DNA of 64,000 nucleotides from Butyrivibrio sp. INlla21. Lineage in GTDB: Bacteria > Bacillota > Clostridia > Lachnospirales > Lachnospiraceae. Below are positions 7,368-15,015 of this stretch, piece after piece. The stretch spans positions 124,001 to 188,000 of the forward strand of contig NZ_FPCC01000002.1 of the NCBI RefSeq assembly GCF_900116875.1, given 5' to 3'. Both the position numbers and the translations under genes were made by a program. The notes under the pieces are model-generated. The model searched no databases, was not told the origin of the DNA, and saw only the letters and a program-made list of their open reading frames with translations. Each line of letters starts with the position of its first letter. The stretch's first letter is position 1.

Positions 7368-9103
7368 TGATAGCAACGCTCAAAAGATTTTTTGCTTTTT
7401 GTTCCGAAAAAAACAGAAAGAGATTTTATATAGCACTTGTGCTCAGTATAGTCGCAGCACTTTGCGGAGCGATGAAATTCCCCGCAATGGGATATATCCT
7501 CATGAATTTCATTAACGGGACTATAGATAAAAAGACAATACTCATCGGCTTTTTGATCATGACTGTTCCGCTTGCTTTGGAAGCAACTTTAAAAGGCTTT
7601 TCAACAATGCTTCAGTGCAGAGGCGGCTATGGTGAATGTGCAGATAAAAGAATTCATATTGCCGAGCATCTAAGATTTATTCCTATGGGATATTTCAATG
7701 AGAACAGTCTCGGACAGATAACTTCCGTAACCACCAACACGATGGAAGCACTTGGAGACGTTGCGACAAGAGTTGTTATGGTCACGACGCAGGGAATTCT
7801 TGGAACAAGCGTCATCATGCTTCTTATCTTTATTTTTGATTATCGTATCGGACTTATCAGCTTGGCCGGAATAATAATCTATGCTTTCATCAACTATGCA
7901 ATGAGAAAGCACGGCGAAAAGATCTCCGCAAGAAAGATAGTTGCTGACTCGACACTTGTTGCCAATATAATCGAATACATTCAGGGAATTCCCGAAGTTA
8001 AGGCATATAACCTTATCGGAAACGCTCGCAAGAAACTCAACAACAGTATTGATGAGGCCGCTAACGTATGCACTGATCTTGAGATCTCAGCCAATACTTT
8101 TGTTCCGTATGAAAGAGGTGTACTTAAGATAACGGGAGTAGCGATCACACTTGCTTCCTGCATTTTCTACATAAACGGAAGTATGGATCTTGTAACCGCG
8201 ATAATCATGATGATTATGTCCTTCCAGGTATTTGAGGGGCTTGAGGCGACGGGAAGCTTTTCCGCCCTCCTTAGAATTGTAGACATGTCCGTTGCAAGAG
8301 AAAATGAGATTCTTGCAATTAAGCCTATGGATATTGAAGGAGATGATATTGCAGCGGATAACAGTGACATCGATGTAAACGATATTGACTTTGCTTATGA
8401 TGAAAAGAAGATCATCGATGATATTGCGCTTTCTATTCCTTCGGGAACAAGCGCTGCATTTGTCGGTCCTTCCGGCGGCGGAAAAACAACTCTTTGTCAT
8501 CTCATCGCAAGATTCTGGGATGTAGATAAGGGAAGGGTTGACCTCGACGGAAAAGATGTAAGGAAATATTCGATGAACTCACTTATGAGCAACTACAGCT
8601 TTGTATTCCAGAATGTATTCCTTTTCCATGATACGATCGCCAATAATATTCGTTTTGGAAATCCCGATGCTCCTTTGGAGGAAGTGATCAAAGCGGCCAA
8701 GAAAGCCTGCTGCCACGACTTTATCATGGCTCTCCCCGAAGGGTATGATACCGTTATCGGAGAGAACGGAGCTTCTTTATCGGGCGGTGAGCGCCAGCGT
8801 ATCTCTATTGCAAGAGCCATCATGAAGGATGCGCCGATCATTATTCTCGATGAGGCGACCGCCAACGTCGATCCCGAGAATGAAAAAGAGCTTATGACCG
8901 CGATCAAAGAGCTCACCAAGGAAAAGACAATTCTTATGATCGCACACAGACTTAAGACGGTTAAGAATGCAGATCAGATTTTTGTCGTTGACCACGGAAA
9001 GATAGTTCAGAGAGGAAAACACAGCGAACTTGCTGCAGAGGATGGTATTTACAAGAGATTTATAGACTCGCGTCGTCAAGCGGTAGGTTGGAAGATTTCA
9101 TAA
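7367..9103 (+). CDS. ABC half-transporter (fused permease-ATPase), siderophore-importer type, second subunit
   Basis: This 578-residue partner has the same layout: six membrane helices (about 1-300) and an ATPase domain with Walker A GPSGGGKTT, signature LSGGERQ, Walker B IIILDEAT followed by ANVDPENE, and H-loop IAHR. The C-terminus RRQAVGWKIS is like the end of YbtQ/IrtB-type subunits. A ribosome site (GGAGGTG) lies inside the end of the upstream gene, which supports coupled translation. A terminator follows at 9116-9153, so the two genes form a closed operon. Multidrug export is the main alternative; the Fur box and DPENE pattern argue for iron-chelate uptake. Confidence 0.8.
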   Translation: MIATLKRFFAFCSEKNRKRFYIALVLSIVAALCGAMKFPAMGYILMNFINGTIDKKTILIGFLIMTVPLALEATLKGFSTMLQCRGGYGECADKRIHIAEHLRFIPMGYFNENSLGQITSVTTNTMEALGDVATRVVMVTTQGILGTSVIMLLIFIFDYRIGLISLAGIIIYAFINYAMRKHGEKISARKIVADSTLVANIIEYIQGIPEVKAYNLIGNARKKLNNSIDEAANVCTDLEISANTFVPYERGVLKITGVAITLASCIFYINGSMDLVTAIIMMIMSFQVFEGLEATGSFSALLRIVDMSVARENEILAIKPMDIEGDDIAADNSDIDVNDIDFAYDEKKIIDDIALSIPSGTSAAFVGPSGGGKTTLCHLIARFWDVDKGRVDLDGKDVRKYSMNSLMSNYSFVFQNVFLFHDTIANNIRFGNPDAPLEEVIKAAKKACCHDFIMALPEGYDTVIGENGASLSGGERQRISIARAIMKDAPIIILDEATANVDPENEKELMTAIKELTKEKTILMIAHRLKTVKNADQIFVVDHGKIVQRGKHSELAAEDGIYKRFIDSRRQAVGWKIS

Positions 9104-9115
9104 TACATTATGCGA

Positions 9116-9153
9116 AAAATCCCCGTAGAGAGTGGCAACTCTGCGGGGATTTT
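9116..9153 (+). terminator. Rho-independent terminator of the ABC operon
   Basis: AAAATCCCCG pairs with CGGGGATTTT around an inner AGAGT/ACTCT stem. The flanking A and T runs make it usable in both directions. Confidence 0.85.
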
Positions 9154-9236
9154 CACATGAGCAGAGCATATATTTTTTGTAGTATAATATTAAAAATACT
9201 TAGTCTGATTGATTCGCGTGAAGAGGGAGAGCCTAT

Positions 9237-11711
9237 ATGACGTATTTCACATGCTTTTTTCTTGATAATGAAAAAGATATTATCGTAAGCCTTTATAAGG
9301 ACTTGGATAAGCTCTTTTACATATTGTCAACGCCCAATCATCACTCGGGAAACCTTATAAGGAATCTTGCGAGAACCTTTAAGCTGCCGCTTTCAGAGGA
9401 CGCCAACGGAATGCTTGTGATAAAGGGCGAGGTTCCCTGCTATATCGACGGAAGTAACGAAGAGAGCTATATCTTTTCCCTGGGAGATACGGAAGTGGCA
9501 AGAATATATCCCGACGGAAGTGTAAATGTTGTTGCAACGATGCCCGCCATCGCCAAGACTTTGATGAGTCAGTCCAAAGAATACAGCCTTGAAAAAGATA
9601 AGATCATATTCAAGACTTTCATAAATAAAGAGCTCAAATTCCGCTCCGATCTGCACACACATATGAACGGCAATCTGCCTGCGGATGTGCTTATTGCGCT
9701 CGGAATCTATCATCAGATACGTTATCCCTTATACTATGTCAAAAAACTCGATCTGAAGCTCACCGACGAGCAGTGGGAAAGAGTTAACGCCCAGAGAGAA
9801 AAGGTTGCAAGACAGTTCGTTTATTCGGATCTTAAGGGCAAGTACCTCGACAGAAAGATCAACGACAGGACCTTCATAAATTTCGCGGATCTTATCCTTA
9901 ATAACTTGGACAATGCGGAGCTCAACATCGTTAAGATAAGAGGCTCACTTTCTGTGATCAAAGACGGACAGGCTGTTTTTACCAACCTTGAGAAGGTCTA
10001 TCTCTACAGATATGTTTTTACAAAGGGAGAAGAGAGCGAGGATAAGATAGACATCGGCGATGTTTCGCAGATTCCCGATGAAGATGTGAAAAAGACATTG
10101 CGCCGGATGCTTCGTGATAAGGAAAATCCCGATTACTGCAATAATACAATCTTCCAAGATAAGCTCCTTTGGATAGCGCGCAATTATAAAAGATATGGCA
10201 TAAAGTACGCCGAGATCAGTGATACGACGCTTGTTAAGAAGTATGAGTCGCTTGAGATGCTAAGGCAGGTTCATGATGTTATGCCCAAGATCTACAAAGA
10301 GACGGGTGTGATGATCCGTTTCCTTGCCGCAATGCGAAGGATTCCTCTTACAATCATAAAAGACGCCGTGACACCGGCCGATTATCTTGCGCAGAACCTC
10401 GAAGTGCTTAAGGCGACTGCACTTGATCCGTACGTTGCCGGCTGCGACTTTGTCGGAGAAGAGATCAACGACATCATCACTTTAAAGCCCGCGTTTAAAG
10501 AGATAGTTAAGATAGCTGCGAAAGATCCGTCTTTTGTAATAAGAGTTCACGCGGGTGAGAACGACAGCCAGAAGGATAATATCGCACACAGTATCTCTTG
10601 CGTAAAAGATTCTTTGGCGCCCGGACAGAAGATGCCGTACATGCGCCTCGGACACGGACTTTATACTTACAGCCCAAGATCCGCCAAGGGAAAAGCCGTG
10701 CTTAAGCAGCTAAAAGAAAACGGTGTGGTACTTGAGTTCCAGCTTACAAGCAATGTCAGATTAAATAATCTTAATTCACTTGATAAACATCCGATAAGAG
10801 CGTATCTTAAACAAGGCATAAAATGCGTTCAGGGAACGGATGGAGCAGCGCTTTACGGGACGAACTCAATAGATGAAGAGCTTTCCTTGCAAAAGCTTTT
10901 GGACCTTTCCGAAGAAGATATGCTTCTTATGAAGAGGTCGGAGGAAGAAGTTATAGAAAGAAGTGAGAAGGCTTTTTTTGAAAAGTCGGATAGATACAAT
11001 GCGCTTCTTGACGGACGTGATATGGAGGAAGTTCTTCTTGAAAAAATGAAGGCCGTCAAGATAGGCAAGAAGCTTGCCAAGACCGGAGGTCTTGATGCAT
11101 ATACTGAGTTAAAAGAGCATGTGAGCGAGATAACATGGGATTGCACTCCCGTTGTTCTTCTTGGTGGAAGTTTTAATACGGAGAAGAGAGCTACAAGAGT
11201 TACACCCGAAGGAAAGGCACAACTTGACGCTCTGATCAAACACTTTTCACCCGAGGAGATATGCTTTGTGATAGGTCATAAGCTTTCGGGATATGAGAAA
11301 TATCTGGTTGATCACAACAAAAAAGGTTTTAAGATATACGCCGTTGTTCCCGCCGTTATTTCCAAGGCAGAGAGAGATAAGCTGATCGCAGCGGGCGTCA
11401 GCATACGTGTTTCGCCGGAAGCTCAGGGCATGGGAATCTACAAGAGCTTTAACTACGAGATATTTGAGAGAAGACCGTCCATGGTCGTTGCTTTTGACGG
11501 AAACAGTGCGGCAGCCAATCTCATTCAGGAAGCCAAGAACGGCAAAGGAAAGGCACAGATACTTGTCTGGGGCAGATCCAAAACGCTTCATCAAAAGGCG
11601 TTGTCTTTAAAGGGATACGTCAATCTGTTTGATGAGATAGTTCCCATCGGCTCATATCTCAAGGATTGGGATATATTTTTGGATGCGCGAAGGAATATGC
11701 CAAAAGAATAA
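9237..11711 (+). CDS. Large adenosine-deaminase-like metallohydrolase with a C-terminal SLOG-like Rossmann domain
   Basis: The protein has 824 residues, over twice the length of ordinary adenosine deaminase. Residues 1-135 are an extension I do not recognise. The deaminase core shows the zinc motif HTH (His140, His142), HAGEN (His438, Glu441), LGHG (His473) and GTDG (Asp535). These match the metal ligands and catalytic Glu/His of the family, but the usual second Asp of the 'TDD' motif is Gly536. About 100 extra residues lie between the HTH and HAGE motifs. Residues 636-824 form an alpha/beta domain starting VVLLGGSFNTE and later holding DGNSAAANLIQEAK, reminiscent of the SLOG/LOG/DprA nucleotide-binding fold. 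The gene stands alone after a terminator. Its substrate is unknown; the RADAR deaminase RdrB is similar only in being a large deaminase, and no RdrA-like ATPase is adjacent. Confidence 0.7.
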   Translation: MTYFTCFFLDNEKDIIVSLYKDLDKLFYILSTPNHHSGNLIRNLARTFKLPLSEDANGMLVIKGEVPCYIDGSNEESYIFSLGDTEVARIYPDGSVNVVATMPAIAKTLMSQSKEYSLEKDKIIFKTFINKELKFRSDLHTHMNGNLPADVLIALGIYHQIRYPLYYVKKLDLKLTDEQWERVNAQREKVARQFVYSDLKGKYLDRKINDRTFINFADLILNNLDNAELNIVKIRGSLSVIKDGQAVFTNLEKVYLYRYVFTKGEESEDKIDIGDVSQIPDEDVKKTLRRMLRDKENPDYCNNTIFQDKLLWIARNYKRYGIKYAEISDTTLVKKYESLEMLRQVHDVMPKIYKETGVMIRFLAAMRRIPLTIIKDAVTPADYLAQNLEVLKATALDPYVAGCDFVGEEINDIITLKPAFKEIVKIAAKDPSFVIRVHAGENDSQKDNIAHSISCVKDSLAPGQKMPYMRLGHGLYTYSPRSAKGKAVLKQLKENGVVLEFQLTSNVRLNNLNSLDKHPIRAYLKQGIKCVQGTDGAALYGTNSIDEELSLQKLLDLSEEDMLLMKRSEEEVIERSEKAFFEKSDRYNALLDGRDMEEVLLEKMKAVKIGKKLAKTGGLDAYTELKEHVSEITWDCTPVVLLGGSFNTEKRATRVTPEGKAQLDALIKHFSPEEICFVIGHKLSGYEKYLVDHNKKGFKIYAVVPAVISKAERDKLIAAGVSIRVSPEAQGMGIYKSFNYEIFERRPSMVVAFDGNSAAANLIQEAKNGKGKAQILVWGRSKTLHQKALSLKGYVNLFDEIVPIGSYLKDWDIFLDARRNMPKE

Positions 11712-11735
11712 AAGAAGTTTTAAGGAATTAGGGAA

Positions 11736-12896
11736 ATGAAAAAGAAAATAGTTGGTATTGTATTGTTGTGCGCAGTGGTGCTTTCGGCCTGCAGTTCTAC
11801 AAGCCGCATTGATGAATCTTATGAAGGCGGCCAAAATGCAGACAGCATCAATGCGATGGTTGAGCAGCTTGATGCTCAGAGCGGTCTTGAGCCGGTTTCA
11901 GAGTCTTCCGAAACGGATGAGAATGTTTTATCCGATGGTCCTGTTTCAGGTGATGAGCTTGAACTTGATGAGTCTCAGGCTGAGAATTACAGTGACGGGG
12001 AGGGACATTATCTTTTTAACCCTCATGTCTTTGTGGCAAGCTTGTATCCGACCTATCCCATGGATTATTGGGAGTCCTTTTATAAGCTTGTTGATGCGTT
12101 GAGATCCGGAGAAGATACATTTGAATGTTCAAGTGAAGGGGCATTTAAATGGTGCACGGATATGGGTGTTCTGGGAAATCTTTTCCCTGTTGCGACCGAG
12201 TTTATCAAAAGGGGTACATATCAGGACGGAAAAGGAACTATATCCTATTCGATATCTGTCGATGAATTCCTTGAAAAAGAAAAGGCGTTTGAGCAGGACA
12301 TAGAAGGAATCTTAAGAGACTGTGTCAAAACAGATTATACGGATTTTGAAAAATGTCTGGCTATATATGATTATGTGGCGCATCATTTTGAATATAATGA
12401 CGATATGAACGGCGACTTTGCGGAAGGTGAAGGAGACGGACTTTTCGGAACATATAATTGTTTTAAAAACAGATCCGGAATCTGTTCGGGGCTTGCTCCT
12501 GCATATGCATATCTTTTGATGCAGTGTAATATTGATGCATTTACTGTCGGAGCTGATAATAAAGCTCATGCGTGGGTATATTTAAGGTTGGACGGTGAGG
12601 GATATTTTTCTGATGTGACATGGGCAATTCCTTATGCTTCAGAGGGAAATTTAGTGTTGGATTACTTCCTGATGAACACTAAGGAGCGAAACAGCAGCGG
12701 ATTTGATGTTCCGAGAGACCTTAATTCAATTCTTATTCGCGGTATATATGACGGTGATTTCGATTATTCTTCGCTCACCGCAGACAGTGATAAATACAAC
12801 TTCTTCAAATATACCTGCCTAGAAAACTTTGATCCTGAGCAGAATGTCGTTAAATATACAAACGGTCACGGTGAGACGGTGGAGTATAAGTATTGA
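11736..12896 (+). CDS. Transglutaminase-like domain lipoprotein
   Basis: This is a 386-residue lipoprotein with signal peptide and lipobox VLSAC near residue 19, then an acidic Ser/Glu linker (about 25-85). The C-terminal half is a transglutaminase/protease-like fold with a complete catalytic triad: Cys250 in SGICSG, His278 in KAHAWV and Asp293 in SDVTW. Such proteins act outside the membrane, usually on cell-wall or surface proteins; the substrate here is unknown. The ribosome site TTAGGGAA precedes the ATG. It starts 24 bases after the deaminase-like gene and may be co-transcribed. The cobalamin riboswitch follows downstream. Confidence 0.8.
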   Translation: MKKKIVGIVLLCAVVLSACSSTSRIDESYEGGQNADSINAMVEQLDAQSGLEPVSESSETDENVLSDGPVSGDELELDESQAENYSDGEGHYLFNPHVFVASLYPTYPMDYWESFYKLVDALRSGEDTFECSSEGAFKWCTDMGVLGNLFPVATEFIKRGTYQDGKGTISYSISVDEFLEKEKAFEQDIEGILRDCVKTDYTDFEKCLAIYDYVAHHFEYNDDMNGDFAEGEGDGLFGTYNCFKNRSGICSGLAPAYAYLLMQCNIDAFTVGADNKAHAWVYLRLDGEGYFSDVTWAIPYASEGNLVLDYFLMNTKERNSSGFDVPRDLNSILIRGIYDGDFDYSSLTADSDKYNFFKYTCLENFDPEQNVVKYTNGHGETVEYKY

Positions 12897-12964
12897 TATG
12901 AGGCCGACATCTTTTTCTTTTTTGCAAAAGTTGTGCTATTATATGTTTTGAAAATTACATAAAG

Positions 12965-13180
12965 CGGAAGGTGTCTGCAGTTCTTGGAACCTGATTCGGT
13001 TTTTGGAGAAAAGGTAACATAAAAGAGCTGTGGATGAAAAGGGAAGCAGGTGTAAGTCCTGCACGAACTCGTCACCGTGATTTGAAAGTGTTGCACGGAA
13101 GATCCGAAAATGAAGGCGCTTAGCGCCGCGGATTTTACGCAGAGAACACTTCGATAAGCCGGGAGACCTGCCTGTCGCTG
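12965..13180 (+). ncRNA. Cobalamin riboswitch (aptamer)
   Basis: The conserved segments occur in the right order: a 5' AAGGTG element at 12968, GGGAAGCAGGTGTAAGTCCTG (13041-13061), CGAACTCGTCACCGTGA ending at 13080, and the B12-box-like AAGCCGGGAGACCTGCC (13157-13173). Binding of adenosylcobalamin normally turns off the downstream genes. Here those are the corrin biosynthesis and import operon starting at 13366. Confidence 0.93.
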
Positions 13181-13224
13181 TACATGGGATATCCAAGCCA
13201 CGAGGAACTGGTTGTACGAAGATA

Positions 13225-13270
13225 GCACTGCTGTAGAACGCGGCAGATGTGCGTTTTGTGCGCATTTTTA
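13225..13270 (+). promoter_or_regulatory. Riboswitch expression platform: competing antiterminator and terminator stems
   Basis: ATGTGC (13247-13252) can pair with GCGCAT (13260-13265), followed by TTTT, to form a small terminator. Alternatively GCACTGCTG (13225-13233) can pair with CGGCA (13241-13245) and GTGC (13249-13252), which uses up part of the terminator arm. The two structures exclude each other, as expected for transcriptional control by the aptamer. This folding was done by eye. Confidence 0.5.
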
Positions 13271-13285
13271 TATCTTTGAGATTAT

Positions 13286-13320
13286 GGGCTCGTGCTTAGG
13301 CACGGGCCCTGAGTTTTTTA
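13286..13320 (+). terminator. Strong second terminator in the riboswitch leader
   Basis: GGGCTCGTGC pairs with GCACGGGCCC over a TTAG loop, followed by GAGTTTTTT. It lies 46 bases before the cbiK start codon. It may be the main off-switch or a second, additive one. Confidence 0.8.
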
Positions 13321-13365
13321 TTCCTCAAGGCTTTTTGGAAATCACATAATATATGGAGGATCATT

Positions 13366-14997
13366 ATGAAAAAGAAAACACTTGCATTAGTTCTTGCAAC
13401 AATGATGTGCTCATCAATGATCGCAGGATGTGCAAAGACTCAGGGCGAGCAGCCTGCGGCGGAGTCTAATGTAGAGGCATCTGCAGAAGCACCGGCAGAG
13501 ACTACCGAAGCTGCAACAGAGGCTACAAGCGCAGAGGCAGCAGAAGACGGAAAACTCGCTGACGGAACATACACAGCTTCTTTTAGCACAGACAGCTCAA
13601 TGTTCCATATCAACGAAGCTTATGACGGAAAGGGCACACTCACTGTAAAGAACGGCGAGATGACTATCCACATCACACTTCCTTCCAAGAACATCGTAAA
13701 TTTGTTCCCCGGAACAGCAGAGGATGCTCAGAAGGATGGCGCTGTTTTACTTGAGCCTACAACAGATACAGTAACTTATGACGACGGAACAACAGAAGAA
13801 GTATTCGGCTTTGATGTTCCCGTTCCCGCTATTGATGAGGAGTTTGACTTGGCACTTATCGGAACAAAAGAAAAATGGTATGACCACAAGGTTGTTGTTT
13901 CAGACGTAAAGGCACCTGCTTCAGAGGAAGATCAGGCTGCGGCAGATAACGTTGCAGAGCTTATCGATGCAATCTATGTTCAGGAGTGGACAGAGGATAC
14001 AGATAAGCAGTGTGAGGAAGCCAAGAAAGCTTGGGATGCCCTTACGGATACACAGAAAGAACTCGTTGAAGGAGAGGAAGCAGATCCCGATTACTTCGGA
14101 AGAGATACAGGCGATGCTTCCAAGGACGATGCTCTTAACACCGACAACATCGGCGATAAGGAGATCCTTGTAGTGAGCTTCGGTACTTCTTTTAACGACA
14201 GCAGAGCTCAGGATATCGGCGGTATCGAGAAGGCCCTTGCGGCAGCTTATCCCGACTGGGCGGTAAGAAGAGCGTTCACAGCTCAGATCATCATCAACCA
14301 CATCAACGCAAGAGAAGATGTTGAGATCGATAACGTTGAGCAGGCTCTTGAGAGAGCAGTTAATAACGGTGTAAAAGAGCTTGTTATTCAGCCCACACAC
14401 CTTATGCACGGCGCAGAGTATGATGAGCTCATGGATGCACTTAAGAAATACGAGAAGAAGTTTGATAAGGTAGCTGTTGCTGAGCCCCTTCTCGGTGAAG
14501 TAGGTAAGGATGCATCAGTTATCAATGCAGATAAAGAGGCAGTTGCCAAGGCAGTAGTTGCAGAGGCAATTAAGGATGCAGGTTTTGACAGTGTTGACGC
14601 TGCAGACAAGGACAAGACAGCAATCGTTCTTATGGGTCACGGCACATCACACACCGCAAACGTAACATATAGCCAGATGCAGACACAGATGGAGAAGCTT
14701 GGTTACAAGAACGTATTCATCGGAACTGTTGAGGGTGAGCCTGAAGAGACAGAGCTTTCGGTTGTTATAGACAAGGTTAAGGATGCAGGCTATACCAAGG
14801 TTGTTCTTCGTCCTCTTATGGTTGTTGCGGGCGATCATGCCAACAACGACATGGCAGGCGATGACGATGATTCTTGGAAGAGCGGCTTTGAGGCATCAGG
14901 CGCATTCGAGAAGGTTGACTGCCAGATCAGCGGTCTCGGAAGAATCGCAGATGTACAGAAACTCTATGTTGAGCACACAGGTGCAGCTATCAAGTAA
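13366..14997 (+). CDS. cbiK: Lipoprotein-anchored CbiK-type sirohydrochlorin chelatase with an N-terminal beta-rich domain
   Basis: CbiK inserts cobalt into sirohydrochlorin to open the anaerobic cobalamin path. This 543-residue version is exported: it starts with a signal peptide and lipobox MIAGC (Cys near 22), then an Ala/Glu/Thr linker (to about 62). A beta-rich domain (about 63-185, starting DGTYTASF) resembles NEAT-like modules of heme/iron uptake lipoproteins. The CbiK domain occupies about 265-543, with VVSFGTSF, PTHLMHG (His345, His348) and MGHGTSH (His425), the predicted catalytic histidines. Ordinary CbiK has about 260 residues. The fold is also used by deferrochelatases, so metal removal from a tetrapyrrole is possible. 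It is the first gene behind the cobalamin riboswitch, with a GGAGG ribosome site. Confidence 0.85.
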   Translation: MKKKTLALVLATMMCSSMIAGCAKTQGEQPAAESNVEASAEAPAETTEAATEATSAEAAEDGKLADGTYTASFSTDSSMFHINEAYDGKGTLTVKNGEMTIHITLPSKNIVNLFPGTAEDAQKDGAVLLEPTTDTVTYDDGTTEEVFGFDVPVPAIDEEFDLALIGTKEKWYDHKVVVSDVKAPASEEDQAAADNVAELIDAIYVQEWTEDTDKQCEEAKKAWDALTDTQKELVEGEEADPDYFGRDTGDASKDDALNTDNIGDKEILVVSFGTSFNDSRAQDIGGIEKALAAAYPDWAVRRAFTAQIIINHINAREDVEIDNVEQALERAVNNGVKELVIQPTHLMHGAEYDELMDALKKYEKKFDKVAVAEPLLGEVGKDASVINADKEAVAKAVVAEAIKDAGFDSVDAADKDKTAIVLMGHGTSHTANVTYSQMQTQMEKLGYKNVFIGTVEGEPEETELSVVIDKVKDAGYTKVVLRPLMVVAGDHANNDMAGDDDDSWKSGFEASGAFEKVDCQISGLGRIADVQKLYVEHTGAAIK

Positions 14998-15015
14998 AGA
15001 CACAATAAGGATAAT

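Noticed and set aside
9237-11711. Assignment of the deaminase-like protein as RdrB of a RADAR defence system
   Set aside because: No RdrA-like ATPase is adjacent, and the C-terminal nucleotide-binding-like domain is not a feature I can tie to RdrB.
12866-13265. Minus-strand ORFs across the cobalamin riboswitch
   Set aside because: The segment is explained by the conserved aptamer on the plus strand.
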